Notes under the pieces: model-generated
The model's database searches: none
What the model saw: only the letters and a program-made list of their open reading frames with translations
Told to the model about the DNA's origin: nothing
Shown here: positions 43,084 to 52,286 of the stretch, piece after piece
Layout: every line of letters starts with the position of its first letter
Numbering within the stretch: position 1 is the stretch's first letter
Program-made: the position numbers and the translations under genes
Assembly (NCBI RefSeq): GCF_003966715.1
Contig: NZ_AP018907.1
Span: 2,530,001 to 2,594,000, forward strand
Reading direction: 5' to 3'
DNA length: 64,000 bases
From: Blastochloris tepida
GTDB taxonomy: Bacteria > Pseudomonadota > Alphaproteobacteria > Rhizobiales > Xanthobacteraceae

Positions 43084-43482
43084 GCTACGGTATTCATGGA
43101 TCTGATTCTGTGTTGATCTATCAATGACTTAAGGGACAGGCTGCGGATGTCTCATCGAGAACGCGGTGGATCGGCAGTTACCGGGGGCCGCAGGATTGAA
43201 CTTGTCATGCCCGCGCTTGCAGCCAAGCTTGCGCAGGCTGCATGAATTTGCCTGCGCGGGCATCCACGTCTTGAAAACCTATTTGAAAACAAAGACGTGG
43301 ATGGCCGGGACAAGCCCGGCCATGACGGATGACCGACCTATGTCGGTCTCCGTCGAAACCTGCCCGGCCATGACGACGGCGGGCTTGTGCCAGACGCCGC
43401 AGGCGCAAATCACGCCGAAAGAGATCGCGTTTCGGCTCGATCTCTCTCGGCCCAGGCGATTCAGATCCGTGAATGCCGTAGC
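43084..43482. mobile_element. MITE copy 2 (399 bp, non-autonomous)
   Basis: Same orientation and nearly the same sequence as the copy at 41265, with one internal difference: a 48-bp insertion near 43324-43371 that ends by repeating GCCCGGCCATGAC. It too sits inside a family-A-like palindrome (CCCTCTCCCC on the left, GGGAGAGG on the right), but no matching target duplication is seen. It ends 114 bases before ilvD and may affect its promoter. Confidence 0.85.
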
Positions 43483-43596
43483 CCACAAAGGGAGAGGAAG
43501 AGAAAGGAGCTCCGGCTGCGCCGCTTCAAGGTAAGATTGCCCTGCCGGGCGGTTGGGGGCATGGTGCGCGGCCTCGCGCTTCGGATTGGAATGACT

Positions 43597-45447
43597 ATGC
43601 CTCAGTATCGCTCCCGGACCTCAACCCATGGCCGCAACATGGCGGGCGCCCGCGGCCTGTGGCGCGCCACCGGCATGAAGGACTCCGACTTCGGCAAGCC
43701 GATCATCGCGGTGGTCAACTCCTTCACCCAGTTCGTGCCCGGCCACGTCCACCTGAAGGACATGGGCCAGCTCGTCGCCCGCGAGATCGAGGCGGCCGGC
43801 GGCGTGGCCAAGGAGTTCAACACCATCGCCATCGACGACGGCATCGCCATGGGCCACGACGGCATGCTCTACAGCCTGCCCTCGCGCGACCTGATCGCCG
43901 ACAGCGTCGAATACATGGTCAATGCGCACTGCGCCGACGCCATGGTGTGCATCTCCAACTGCGACAAGATCACGCCCGGCATGCTGATGGCGGCGATGCG
44001 GCTCAACATCCCGGCCGTGTTCGTCTCCGGCGGGCCGATGGAGGCCGGCAAGGTGACGCTGGCCGGCAAGGCGCACAAGGTCGATCTGATCGACGCCATG
44101 ATCGCCGCCGGAAACGACAAGGTGTCGGATGCCGACGTGGCGGTGATCGAGCGCTCGGCCTGCCCGACCTGCGGCTCGTGCTCGGGCATGTTCACCGCCA
44201 ATTCGATGAACTGCCTCACCGAGGCGCTGGGCCTGTCGCTGCCGGGCAACGGCACGGTGGTGGCGACGCATGCCGACCGCAAGCGGCTGTTCGTCGAGGC
44301 CGGGCACCTGATCGTCGATCTCGCGCGGCGCTACTACGAGCAGGACGACGCGTCCGTGCTGCCGCGGGCGATCGCCAGCTTCGCGGCGTTCGAGAACGCC
44401 ATGACGCTCGACATCGCCATGGGCGGCTCGACCAACACCGTGCTGCATCTGCTCGCCACCGCGGCCGAGGCCGGCGTGAACTTCACCATGGAGGACATCG
44501 ACCGGCTGTCGCGCCGGGTGCCGTGCCTGTGCAAGGTGGCGCCCTCGGTGGCGGATGTGCATGTCGAGGACGTCCACCATGCCGGCGGCATCATGGCCAT
44601 TCTCGGCGAGCTCGACCGCGCCGGGCTGCTCGACACCGCGACCCGCACCGTCCACGCCGAAAGCCTGGGTGCCGCGCTGGATCGCTGGGACGTGCGCCGC
44701 ACGTCGAGCGAGGCGGTGCATACCTTCTACCGCGCAGCACCCGGCGGGGTGCCGACCCAGGTCGCCTTCAGCCAGGAGGCGCGGTTCGACGCCGTCGATC
44801 TCGACCGCGAGAAGGGCGTGATCCGCGATCTCGAGCACGCCTTCTCCAAGGATGGCGGCCTCGCTGTGCTGACCGGCAACCTCGCCACCGATGGCTGCAT
44901 CGTCAAGACCGCGGGCGTCGATGCCTCGATCCTCACCTTCTCGGGCCCGGCCAAGGTGTTCGAGAGCCAGGATGCGGCGGTCGCCGGCATTCTCGGCGGC
45001 AAGATCCAGGCCGGCGACGTGGTGGTGATCCGCTATGAGGGGCCGCGCGGCGGGCCGGGCATGCAGGAGATGCTGTATCCCACCAGCTACATCAAATCGA
45101 AGGGGCTGGGCAAAGCCTGCGCGCTGATCACCGACGGCCGGTTTTCCGGCGGCACCTCGGGCCTGTCGATCGGCCACGTCTCGCCGGAAGCGGCGGAAGG
45201 CGGGCTGATCGCGCTGGTCGAGGATGGCGATCGCGTTGAGATCGACATCCCGAGCCGCACCATCCGCCTCGCGGTGCCGGACGCCGAGATCGCCCGCCGT
45301 CAGGCGGCGATGGAGGCGCGCGGCGAAGCGGCCTGGCAGCCCAAGGACCGCACCCGCGTGGTGTCGGCGGCGCTGCAGGCCTATGCGGCGATGACCACCT
45401 CGGCCGCGCGCGGCGCGGTGCGCGACCTCAAGTCGCTGAAGCGCTGA
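43597..45447 (+). CDS. ilvD: Dihydroxy-acid dehydratase IlvD
   Basis: A 616-aa Fe-S dehydratase converting 2,3-dihydroxy-isovalerate and -methylvalerate to the keto acids in valine, isoleucine and leucine synthesis. It opens [29 protein letters not shown] and carries cluster cysteines C122 ([10 protein letters not shown]) and C195 in [12 protein letters not shown], plus [19 protein letters not shown] and [23 protein letters not shown] chose the ATG at 43597, giving the conserved N-terminus, over 43591. The long in-frame extension upstream runs through the MITE and is not coding. Confidence 0.95.
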   Translation: MPQYRSRTSTHGRNMAGARGLWRATGMKDSDFGKPIIAVVNSFTQFVPGHVHLKDMGQLVAREIEAAGGVAKEFNTIAIDDGIAMGHDGMLYSLPSRDLIADSVEYMVNAHCADAMVCISNCDKITPGMLMAAMRLNIPAVFVSGGPMEAGKVTLAGKAHKVDLIDAMIAAGNDKVSDADVAVIERSACPTCGSCSGMFTANSMNCLTEALGLSLPGNGTVVATHADRKRLFVEAGHLIVDLARRYYEQDDASVLPRAIASFAAFENAMTLDIAMGGSTNTVLHLLATAAEAGVNFTMEDIDRLSRRVPCLCKVAPSVADVHVEDVHHAGGIMAILGELDRAGLLDTATRTVHAESLGAALDRWDVRRTSSEAVHTFYRAAPGGVPTQVAFSQEARFDAVDLDREKGVIRDLEHAFSKDGGLAVLTGNLATDGCIVKTAGVDASILTFSGPAKVFESQDAAVAGILGGKIQAGDVVVIRYEGPRGGPGMQEMLYPTSYIKSKGLGKACALITDGRFSGGTSGLSIGHVSPEAAEGGLIALVEDGDRVEIDIPSRTIRLAVPDAEIARRQAAMEARGEAAWQPKDRTRVVSAALQAYAAMTTSAARGAVRDLKSLKR

Positions 45448-45469
45448 AAACCCGGAAGCGTGAAGACGG

Positions 45470-45498
45470 CTGCGCCCTGCCTTTGCGGCAGGGCGCAG
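45470..45498 (+). terminator. Hairpin after ilvD
   Basis: A perfect 12-bp stem CTGCGCCCTGCC/GGCAGGGCGCAG with a 5-base loop, 23 bases past the ilvD stop. No T-run follows, so it may be a Rho-assisted or weak terminator. The rest of the gap to 45728 probably holds the kinase promoter; I see no clear boxes. Confidence 0.6.
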
Positions 45499-45728
45499 AC
45501 GGCGGCCGCCCGACGGATGGCGGCGCAAACAAAAGATTGTGACCGGACGCAACCAGCGCATTCGGCTTCCCTCGGCGCCCGGCCTTGTCCAGAATGGTGA
45601 ACCTGAACCGGGGGCTGGGAGACCAATCACTGACGTGCAAATCCGGCGGCTGTTCCGCGTGTGGGGTCCATCCCGGATTGCGTCTACAAGAATGCATTTT
45701 TCTGCTTCAAGTAGAGCGCGGGTGATGT

Positions 45729-47825
45729 ATGAGTGAGAACGAATGCGTCTTCCCCGGCAGTGTGGCGGAAGCGGCCGATGGCCGTGATGCCAGTGGCCGT
45801 GATGCCAGTGGTCGCGATCCCAATGGCCGCGATGCCAGTGATCGCGACTCCAACGGTCATGATGCCAGCCGTCATGATGCCAGCCGCCGCGGGACCTCGG
45901 ACACTCAGGACAGCGTGGGCTCTCGCGAGACCGCGGCGTGTACGGTGCGTGCCATGGAAGCCCGCAGCCGGCTGGAGGCGCTGGCCGAGACCGGCCTCCT
46001 CGACTCGGAGACCGAGGAGCGGTTCGACCGGCTGACCCGGATGGTGGCGCGCACGCTCGGCGTGCCGATCTCGCTGTTCTCGCTGGTCGATGACCGCCGG
46101 CAGTTCTTCAAGAGCGCGTTCGGGCTCGGGGAGCCCTTGGCCAGCCGGCGCGAGACGCCGCTCAGCCACGCCTTCTGCCGCCATGTCGTCGCCAACGACG
46201 CGCCGTTCCGGGTCGATGACGCCCATGTCCACCCGGTGGTGGCGCAGAACCCGGCCATGCTCGAGCTTGGCATCGTCGCCTATCTCGGCGTGCCGGTGCG
46301 CACGCCGAAGGGCCACGTGCTGGGCGCGCTGTGCGCCATCGATGTCAGCCCGCGCGTGTGGTCGCAGGACGCGCTCGTTTTGCTGGAGGATTTCGCGGCG
46401 CTGGTCGAGGGCGAGATCGACCTGCGCGCCGAGGTGCTGCGCCGCACCGAGGCCGAGGAGATGCTGACGCTCGCCGTCGAGGCCACCGGGCTCGGCCTGT
46501 GGTGGCTCGACCGGCCGGACGGCAAGGTCATCTGCTCGGACTCCTGCCGCACCCTGCTCGGGCTGCCGGACGCCGGCCCGGTCGCCTACGCCGACTGGCT
46601 GGCCCTGGTGCACCCGGGCGACCGGGCGAAGGCCGATCAGTTGCTGCGCGCCGCCTTCGAGCCGGCGGACGAAGGCCTGTTCCAGCACGAGTTCCGCATC
46701 CTGCGCCCGGACGGCGACATGCTGTGGGTGGCCGCCACCGGCCAGACCGAGAAGAGCGAGAGCGCAGCCGAGGCGGGCGGCCCCAGGCGCCTCGTCGGCA
46801 CGGTGCGCAACATCACCAACCGCAAGCGGACCGAGGAGCTGCTGGCCCAGAACGAGCGGCGCTGGCGCGAAATCCTCAACACCATGCCGCAGATGGTGTG
46901 GTCAGCCCTGCCGGACGGCCGCAGCGACTATTACAATGATCGCTGGTACGAATATACAGGCACACCGCACGGCAGCACCGACATCGACGAGATGCGGGCC
47001 CTGCTCCACCCCGACGACGCGGCGCGCGTCTGGGAGGGCTGGAGCCATGCGCTGGCCAGCGGCGAGCCGTTCGACATCGAGTGCCGGCTGCGCCGCCATG
47101 ACGGCCAGTACCGCTGGACGCTCGGCCGCGCGCTGCCGATGCGCAACGACGCGGGCGAGATCGAGCGCTGGTTCGGCACCTGCACCGACATTCACGATCT
47201 CAAAGTCGCCGAGGAACAGCGCGAGCTGATCGCCCGTGAGCTGTCGCACCGCATCAAGAACATTTTCGCGGTGGTCAACAGCCTGGTGACGCTGTCGGCG
47301 CGGGCCGACCCGCTGGCCCGGCCGTTCGCCGACGCGGTGCGCTCGCGCATCGAGGCGCTGGCGCGCGCCCACGACTATGTGCAGCCCTATGGCGGGCCGC
47401 ACCGCGAGAACCCCAACGAGACCAGCGTGCTCGGGCTGCTGGAGACGCTGCTCGCCGCCTATCAGGAGGATGGCCGGGCGCGGATCGAGGTCTCGGGCTC
47501 CGACCATCCGACCGGCATCCACGCCGCCACCGCGCTGGCGCTGCTGGTGCACGAGCTCGCCACCAACGCCATCAAATACGGCGCGCTGTCGGCGCCCGAC
47601 GGGCAGGTGACGATGACCTGCGAGGCGGCGGGCGACACCTACTGCATCACATGGAGGGAACGGGGCGGCCCGCCGGTGGGGCCACCGCCGGCCCGCAAGG
47701 GCTTCGGCACCATCCTGTCCGAGCGGGCGGTGGCGGTGCAGCTCGGCGCCACCATCACCCAGGACTGGGAGCCCGAAGGGCTCAAGGTGCGCATCGTCGC
47801 CCCGTTCGAGCGGCTCACCCGCTGA
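45729..47825 (+). CDS. GAF-PAS-PAS HWE-family sensor histidine kinase
   Basis: A 698-aa soluble sensor kinase. Residues 1-60 are a repetitive, likely disordered head of GRDAS-type pentapeptides. A GAF domain follows (about 78-232, with RLEALAETGLLDSETEERFDRLTRMVARTLGVPISLFSLVD), then two PAS domains (about 245-365 and 375-492, each with a PAC-like tail such as RRWFGT and TDIHDLKVAEEQ). The HWE/HisKA_2 kinase core carries H507 in LIARELSHRIKNIFAVV, an N-box HELATNAIKYGAL and the WRERGG motif. No response regulator is adjacent. The input signal is unknown; HWE kinases include light and general stress sensors. It overlaps cobF tail to tail. Confidence 0.92.
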   Translation: MSENECVFPGSVAEAADGRDASGRDASGRDPNGRDASDRDSNGHDASRHDASRRGTSDTQDSVGSRETAACTVRAMEARSRLEALAETGLLDSETEERFDRLTRMVARTLGVPISLFSLVDDRRQFFKSAFGLGEPLASRRETPLSHAFCRHVVANDAPFRVDDAHVHPVVAQNPAMLELGIVAYLGVPVRTPKGHVLGALCAIDVSPRVWSQDALVLLEDFAALVEGEIDLRAEVLRRTEAEEMLTLAVEATGLGLWWLDRPDGKVICSDSCRTLLGLPDAGPVAYADWLALVHPGDRAKADQLLRAAFEPADEGLFQHEFRILRPDGDMLWVAATGQTEKSESAAEAGGPRRLVGTVRNITNRKRTEELLAQNERRWREILNTMPQMVWSALPDGRSDYYNDRWYEYTGTPHGSTDIDEMRALLHPDDAARVWEGWSHALASGEPFDIECRLRRHDGQYRWTLGRALPMRNDAGEIERWFGTCTDIHDLKVAEEQRELIARELSHRIKNIFAVVNSLVTLSARADPLARPFADAVRSRIEALARAHDYVQPYGGPHRENPNETSVLGLLETLLAAYQEDGRARIEVSGSDHPTGIHAATALALLVHELATNAIKYGALSAPDGQVTMTCEAAGDTYCITWRERGGPPVGPPPARKGFGTILSERAVAVQLGATITQDWEPEGLKVRIVAPFERLTR
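45780..45884 (+). repeat. 15-bp coding minisatellite in the kinase N-terminus
   Basis: Seven in-frame units close to GGCCGTGATGCCAGT encode GRDAS, GRDAS, GRDPN, GRDAS, DRDSN, GHDAS and RHDAS. The first two units are nearly identical at the DNA level, indicating recent slippage. Unit number may vary between strains without shifting the frame. Confidence 0.8.
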
Positions 47826-48588
47826 AGGGGCCCGCGCGCCGGCGCAGCAGATAGCTGTCCATGATCCAGCCCTTGGCGGCGCGGCGCTCGGCGCGCAGGC
47901 GCAGGATGTCGCCGGTCACCTCGCTCGCGGGACCTGAGACCAGCACCTCGTCGGGCGTGCCGAGATAGGCGCCCCAGAAGATATCGAAGTCCTGGCGGGG
48001 GAAACCCTCCAGCGACGAGCCATCGTCGAGCATCACCACGATGGTGTCGGCGCCGGTGGCGACCGCCTCGGCGATGCGCCGGCCGGTGGTGACGTGCACC
48101 GCGCCGCCGATGGTGTTGAGCGGGATGCGGTGGGCGGCCGTCAGCGCCTGCACCGCGCTGATGCCGGGGATCACCCGGTATTCGAACGCCGTGCGCCCCT
48201 GCGCCAGCACCCTGTCGAGGATGCGGATGGTGCTGTCATAGAGCGCGGGCTCGCCCCAGACCAGGAAGGCGCCGGTCTGGCCGTCCTCAAGCTCGCGCTC
48301 GATCGCCGCTGCGTAGGCCTCCGCGCGCTCCTGGTGCCAGGTGTCGACGGCGGCGAGATAGTCGGCGGGCGCACGGTCGCGCTTGGGGTCGGCGATCGCC
48401 GCCACGCGGTAGCGCGGCTGGCGGATGAAGCGGGCGCAGATGTCCTCGCGCAGCCGGATCAGGTCGGCGGTGCGCGCCCCCTTGTCGACGACGAAGAACA
48501 CGTCGGCGGCGTTCAGCGCCTCGATGGCCTGGACGGTGAGGTGGTCGGGATTGCCGGCGCCGATGCCGATGAGAAGGATGGTTTTCAT
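47815..48588 (-). CDS. cobF: Precorrin-6A synthase (deacetylating) CobF
   Basis: A 257-aa SAM-dependent methyltransferase of the aerobic cobalamin pathway: it methylates precorrin-5 at C-1 with loss of acetate. The tetrapyrrole methylase fold is seen in KTILLIGIGAGNPDHLTVQAIEALNAADVFFVVDKG at the N-terminus, LVWGEPALYDSTIRILDRV and YRVIPGISAVQALTAAHRIPLNTIG, all typical of CobF. The start at 48588 gives MKTILLIGIG. It overlaps the kinase gene by 11 bases at the 3' end. No other cob genes are in the window, so it lies outside a cob cluster here. Confidence 0.92.
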   Translation of the reverse strand: MKTILLIGIGAGNPDHLTVQAIEALNAADVFFVVDKGARTADLIRLREDICARFIRQPRYRVAAIADPKRDRAPADYLAAVDTWHQERAEAYAAAIERELEDGQTGAFLVWGEPALYDSTIRILDRVLAQGRTAFEYRVIPGISAVQALTAAHRIPLNTIGGAVHVTTGRRIAEAVATGADTIVVMLDDGSSLEGFPRQDFDIFWGAYLGTPDEVLVSGPASEVTGDILRLRAERRAAKGWIMDSYLLRRRAGPFSG

Positions 48589-48668
48589 GCGCTCTTGGCG
48601 AATGCCGTTCCCACGTTTCGCGAAAAATGGTCTAGAGGCCCCATCGTCCGCCATCAAGGAGGCCCGCC

Positions 48669-49196
48669 ATGATCGCCCGCATCGGCATCGTCACCGTCTC
48701 CGACCGCGCCGCCAAGGGCCTCTATGAGGACGAGGGCGGGCCGGCGATCGCCGGCTTCCTCGACGAGACCATCGTGTCGTCATGGCAACGGGTGGTGCGA
48801 ATCATCCCCGACGGATTCGAGGGCGTGCGCGACACGCTGATCGACCTTGCCGACCGCGAGCGCTGCGACCTGATCCTGACCACCGGCGGCACCGGCCCGG
48901 CGCCGCGCGACGTGACGCCCGAGGCCACCGCGGCGGTGATCGTCAAGGAGCTGCCGGGCTTCGGCGAGCTGATGCGGCGGAAAAGCCTGGAGCAGGTGCC
49001 GACCGCCATCCTGTCGCGCCAGATCGCCGGCACCCGCGGCACCAGCCTGATCATCAACCTGCCCGGCCGCCCGGCCTCGATCCGGCTGTGCCTGATGGCG
49101 GTGTTCCCGGCCGTGCCCTATTGCCTCGATCTGATCGGCGCCTCCCGCATCGACACCGACCCGGCCGTGTGCGCGGCCTTCCGCCCGGCGGTGTGA
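48669..49196 (+). CDS. mog: Molybdopterin adenylyltransferase Mog
   Basis: A 175-aa MogA/MoaB-fold enzyme that adenylates molybdopterin so that MoeA can insert molybdate. It begins IARIGIVTVSDRAAKGLYEDEGGPAI, and the nucleotide and MPT site TTGGTGPAPRDVTPEAT is intact, followed by the trimer region ELPGFGELMRRKSLEQVPTAILSRQIAGTRGTSLIINLPGRP. Length and motifs fit Mog rather than MoaB. It stands divergently from cobF, with an upstream AAGGAGG ribosome site, and convergently with DUF3422 at its end. Confidence 0.92.
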   Translation: MIARIGIVTVSDRAAKGLYEDEGGPAIAGFLDETIVSSWQRVVRIIPDGFEGVRDTLIDLADRERCDLILTTGGTGPAPRDVTPEATAAVIVKELPGFGELMRRKSLEQVPTAILSRQIAGTRGTSLIINLPGRPASIRLCLMAVFPAVPYCLDLIGASRIDTDPAVCAAFRPAV

Positions 49197-49208
49197 GGGG
49201 AAAGCCCA

Positions 49209-50525
49209 TCACCCCTCGTGTTCCGAGTGCTTCTTGCGGATGCGCGAGACGAGGCGCCACAGCACCAGCACGACGATCGGCACCGCGCCGGCGGTGACCA
49301 GCTCGGGCGTGACCGACATGCCGAAATCATAGGCGCCCTTGGCGAGATAGCTGATCAGCCCGACGACGTAATAGCTGACGGCGGCGATCGACAGCCCCTC
49401 GACCGTCTGCTGCAGGCGGAGCTGCAGGCGCGAGCGGCGGTTCATCGATTCGAGCACTTCGAGGTTCTGGCGCTGCACGTCGATGTCGACGCGGGTGCGC
49501 AACAGGCCGGCGGCGCGGGCGAGCTTGACCGACAGGTCGGCCTCCCGGTCGGCGATCGCCTGGCAGGTGCGCACGGCCGGCGCCATGCGGCGGGACAGGA
49601 ACGTCGCCCAGGTCGGGAAATCGGCCACCGGGTGCTCGTCGATCGCCTGCAGGCGCTGCAGCAGGATGTCGTTATAGGCGCGCGACGCGCTGAACCGGTA
49701 GGAGGTGGCGGCGGCCGCCGCCTCGATCTCCGACGACAAGGTGATGAGGCGGTCGAGCTGCTGGTGGTTGGCGGCAAGACCCTCGGTCATGCGCATCGAT
49801 TCGGTGAGGTCGGCCAGTGCGCGCTCGATGCGGCGCACCTGCGGCGTCACCCGCTGCGCCTCCGGCAGGCCGAGCAGCGCCAGCGTGCGGTAGGTCTCGA
49901 TTTCCAGCAGCCGCTGCACCAGCGAGCCGGCACGCGCCGGCCCCAGCGCCCGATCGAGCACCAGGATGCGGATGTAGCCGGCCGGATCGAGCAGGAAGTC
50001 GGTGGCGATCTCGGCCGCCCCGCCATAGACCACCGAGCGCGCGAGGCTGGTGCGGTCGAACAGCCGCTCGGGCGCGATGCCGGCGCCGGCATCGGCGATC
50101 AGGTGCAGGTCGGCCGCCACCAGAAGCGGCCCCGGCTGCGGCACCAGCCGCATCGGGTCCGACACGTCCGCCGCCGGCGGATGGAACGGCACCGGCACGC
50201 CGGCCAGCCCCTCCGAGGGCAGGTCCCAGGTGTAGGTGGTGAATTCGGCGTGCTGCTCCCAGCGCAGCAGCGTCGCGCCGAGCGAGGCGCGGAAATATTT
50301 GACGTCGGGCTTGGGCGCATCGAGGCCGCGCGCGGAAAGGTAGCGCGAGAGCGCCACGCGGTCGGCCTGGGCGTGCTCGACGTCGGTGAGGAAGGTGAAA
50401 TGCAGCACCCGCCGCGGCGTCTCCATCAAAGTGAAGGGCCGCGCGTGAACCTCGCTCAGGACGGCGGTGCGCAACGGATGGGCCGCGAGCGTCCGTTCCT
50501 CGCCGATCGCAACTGCTCCCGTCAC
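49209..50525 (-). CDS. DUF3422 family membrane-anchored protein
   Basis: A 438-aa protein of the DUF3422 family (function unknown, common in proteobacteria). The N-terminal part has the family pattern LAAHPLRTAVLSEVHARPFTLMETPRRVLHFTFL, followed by long helices (LDRLITLSSEIEAAAAATSYRFSASRAYNDILLQRLQAI). The C-terminus carries two membrane spans (TVEGLSIAAVSYYVVGLISYLAKGAYD and VTAGAVPIVVLVLWRLVSRIRKKH), so the soluble portion faces the cytoplasm. The GTG start at 50525 has GGGGAGG about six bases upstream; the longer frame to 51488 overlaps repeats and is not coding. Confidence 0.88.
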   Translation of the reverse strand: MTGAVAIGEERTLAAHPLRTAVLSEVHARPFTLMETPRRVLHFTFLTDVEHAQADRVALSRYLSARGLDAPKPDVKYFRASLGATLLRWEQHAEFTTYTWDLPSEGLAGVPVPFHPPAADVSDPMRLVPQPGPLLVAADLHLIADAGAGIAPERLFDRTSLARSVVYGGAAEIATDFLLDPAGYIRILVLDRALGPARAGSLVQRLLEIETYRTLALLGLPEAQRVTPQVRRIERALADLTESMRMTEGLAANHQQLDRLITLSSEIEAAAAATSYRFSASRAYNDILLQRLQAIDEHPVADFPTWATFLSRRMAPAVRTCQAIADREADLSVKLARAAGLLRTRVDIDVQRQNLEVLESMNRRSRLQLRLQQTVEGLSIAAVSYYVVGLISYLAKGAYDFGMSVTPELVTAGAVPIVVLVLWRLVSRIRKKHSEHEG

Positions 50526-50773
50526 CCATCGCCTCCCCTGTTGCGGCCTGCCCCGGTGCGGCCGTCGTTCGCGCCGCCGCCGCAACCGCAGCGGGCGGCG
50601 CATTGCAACCCTCTCCGCGTCCCGTCCGGTGCGTCGCCGATACCGGAGAATGCCCTGCGGTCCCGGCAATCGGCAACACTTTCGTGCCGCGGCGCACAGA
50701 AGCTGTTGATCATGACAATTCCTCAACAGAACCTCTGATTGACTCGCCCGAAATTCCGGCATCCCATGCCATG

Positions 50774-50897
50774 ATACGGTTTCCGGCCTAGAGGGAGGGA
50801 CAACCGTCGTCCGATCGCCGAAAGCCCCGCTGTCGAACGCGCGGATTTCGGCGAGACCGTTTCCGGCATCCCGAAGGGATCGACCGGAAACCGTGTG
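50774..50897. repeat. Family-C dispersed repeat, inverted copy
   Basis: The element starts ATACGGTTTCCGGCC and ends GATCGACCGGAAACCGTGTG, with internal CGATCGCCGAAAGCC and TTTCGGCGAGACCG arms. It sits in the 400-base gap between the divergent DUF3422 and PEGA lipoprotein genes and ends 25 bases before the lipoprotein ATG. Nothing else is recognised in that gap. Confidence 0.85.
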
Positions 50898-50921
50898 ACA
50901 GCGTGCAGCGGGGGGAACGGC

Positions 50922-51311
50922 ATGCGGATCGGTGCGGTGGTGGTCGCCGCGGCGGCGCTCGCTTTGGGCGGGTGCGCCGGGACGGGATCGGATTTCGACA
51001 TCTTCGGATCGTCGGCGACGGAACTTCAGGTCACCTCGGAGCCGGCCGGCGCGCAGGTCCAGGTGTCGACCGGCGAGAGCTGTGCGGCGACGCCCTGCAC
51101 GATCAAGGTTCCGCCCGGCGCCGAGCAATATGTCGTCACCGTCAGCAAGGCCGGCTTCCTCGACCAGTCGGTCGAGGTCGGCTGGGTCGCGTCGGCCGGC
51201 AGCGACAGCGCCAGCATGATGCAGCCGCAGCTCGCCCCCAATCCGGTCAGCGTGACGCTGGAGCCGGCCCCGGCGAAGAAAAAGAAGAAGTCCAAGGCGA
51301 ACGCGAACTGA
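50922..51311 (+). CDS. PEGA-domain lipoprotein
   Basis: A 129-aa predicted lipoprotein. The signal peptide MRIGAVVVAAAALALGGCAG ends in a lipobox (LGGC) with Cys21 as the lipidated residue. The body is a PEGA-type beta domain: LQVTSEPAGAQVQVSTGESCAATPCTIKVPPGAEQYVVTVSKAGFLDQSVEV. A Lys-rich tail (PAKKKKKSKANAN) may touch peptidoglycan or membrane. The start at 50922 has GGGGGA six bases upstream. Such proteins are surface or periplasmic structural modules; no specific role is known. Confidence 0.82.
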   Translation: MRIGAVVVAAAALALGGCAGTGSDFDIFGSSATELQVTSEPAGAQVQVSTGESCAATPCTIKVPPGAEQYVVTVSKAGFLDQSVEVGWVASAGSDSASMMQPQLAPNPVSVTLEPAPAKKKKKSKANAN

Positions 51312-51508
51312 CCCGCGCGAACTGACCAGCGCAGACTGAGCCGCGCGAGCCGGCCGGTGCGCGCGGGCGTTCGGCGTGATGCGCACTTGACCTTCGGTGA
51401 GCGCGCGGTTTGCGCCCTTGCATGGCTCGGGGCGTTCCGTCACAGTCCGCCACGCCGCGGGCGGCAGGAGCGTGCCGCACGGCGCCACTGCCCCCGGGAG
51501 AGACCCGC

Positions 51509-52282
51509 ATGAATTCGCAGACCCCGGCGCGTCCGCGCGTCGGACTGTTCGTCACCTGCCTTGTCGATCTGATGCGGCCGAAGATCGGCTTCGCCGCCGC
51601 CAAGCTCCTGGAAGACGCCGGCTGCACGGTCGAGGTGCCGAGCCAGACCTGCTGCGGCCAGCCCGCCTTCAATGCCGGCGACCGCGCCACCGCCCGCGAT
51701 CTGGCGCGGCAGGTGATCGAGGCGTTCGAGCCCTACGATTATGTGGTGGTGCCGTCCGGCTCGTGCGCCGGCATGATGAAGACCCATTATGTCGAGCTGT
51801 TCGACGACCCCGAGGAGCAGGCGCGGGCCGGCCGCTTCAGCGCCCGCACGTTCGAGCTGACGTCGTTCCTGGTCGACGTGCTGAAGGTCGAGCGCATCAA
51901 CGCCATCTATGAAGGCACCGTCACCTATCATGACGGCTGCGCCGGCCTGCGCGAGCTCGGCATCAAGGACCAGCCGCGCAAGCTGCTCGGCCACGTGGTC
52001 GGCCTGACGCTGGCCGAGATGGCCGACACCGAGGCCTGCTGCGGCTTCGGCGGCGCCTTCAGCGTCAAGTATCCCGAGATTTCCGCGGCCATCGCCGACC
52101 GCAAGACCGCCAATATCGGCGCCACCGGCGCGCCGATGGTGGTGGCCGGCGATCTCGGCTGCCTGATGCACATCGCCGGCCGGATGCAGCGCGAGGGCCG
52201 GCCGGTCCAGGCCCGCCACGTCGCCGAGATGCTGGCGGGCATGGGCCACGAGCCGGCGATCGGCGAGCCGGACCGGAGCTAG
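51509..52282 (+). CDS. lutA: Lactate utilisation protein LutA (Fe-S oxidoreductase subunit)
   Basis: A 257-aa cysteine-rich subunit of the LutABC complex, which oxidises L-lactate to pyruvate. Two CCG domains are seen: FVTCLVDLMRP...PSQTCCGQPAFNAG in the N-terminal half and TYHDGCAGLRELGIK...ADTEACCGFGGAFSVKYPEIS in the C-terminal half, giving the paired Cys sets that bind Fe-S or heterodisulfide-like cofactors. The start at 51509 has GGGAGAG upstream. It heads the lutABC operon; lutB follows four bases later. Confidence 0.92.
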   Translation: MNSQTPARPRVGLFVTCLVDLMRPKIGFAAAKLLEDAGCTVEVPSQTCCGQPAFNAGDRATARDLARQVIEAFEPYDYVVVPSGSCAGMMKTHYVELFDDPEEQARAGRFSARTFELTSFLVDVLKVERINAIYEGTVTYHDGCAGLRELGIKDQPRKLLGHVVGLTLAEMADTEACCGFGGAFSVKYPEISAAIADRKTANIGATGAPMVVAGDLGCLMHIAGRMQREGRPVQARHVAEMLAGMGHEPAIGEPDRS

Positions 52283-52286
52283 CGCC

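Noticed and set aside
41265..43482. The MITE pair plus murA as a composite transposon
   Set aside because: Neither copy encodes a transposase. The copies sit in different family-A sites and only copy 1 has its own target duplication, so two independent insertions are simpler.
43387..43596. N-terminal extension of the ilvD frame
   Set aside because: The extension reads through the MITE and repeat. IlvD homology begins at MPQYRS (43597) with a suitable ribosome site.
49209..51488. Full 759-aa minus frame including DUF3422
   Set aside because: Only the part from the GTG at 50525 matches DUF3422; the upstream part crosses a family-C repeat and the PEGA lipoprotein gene on the other strand.
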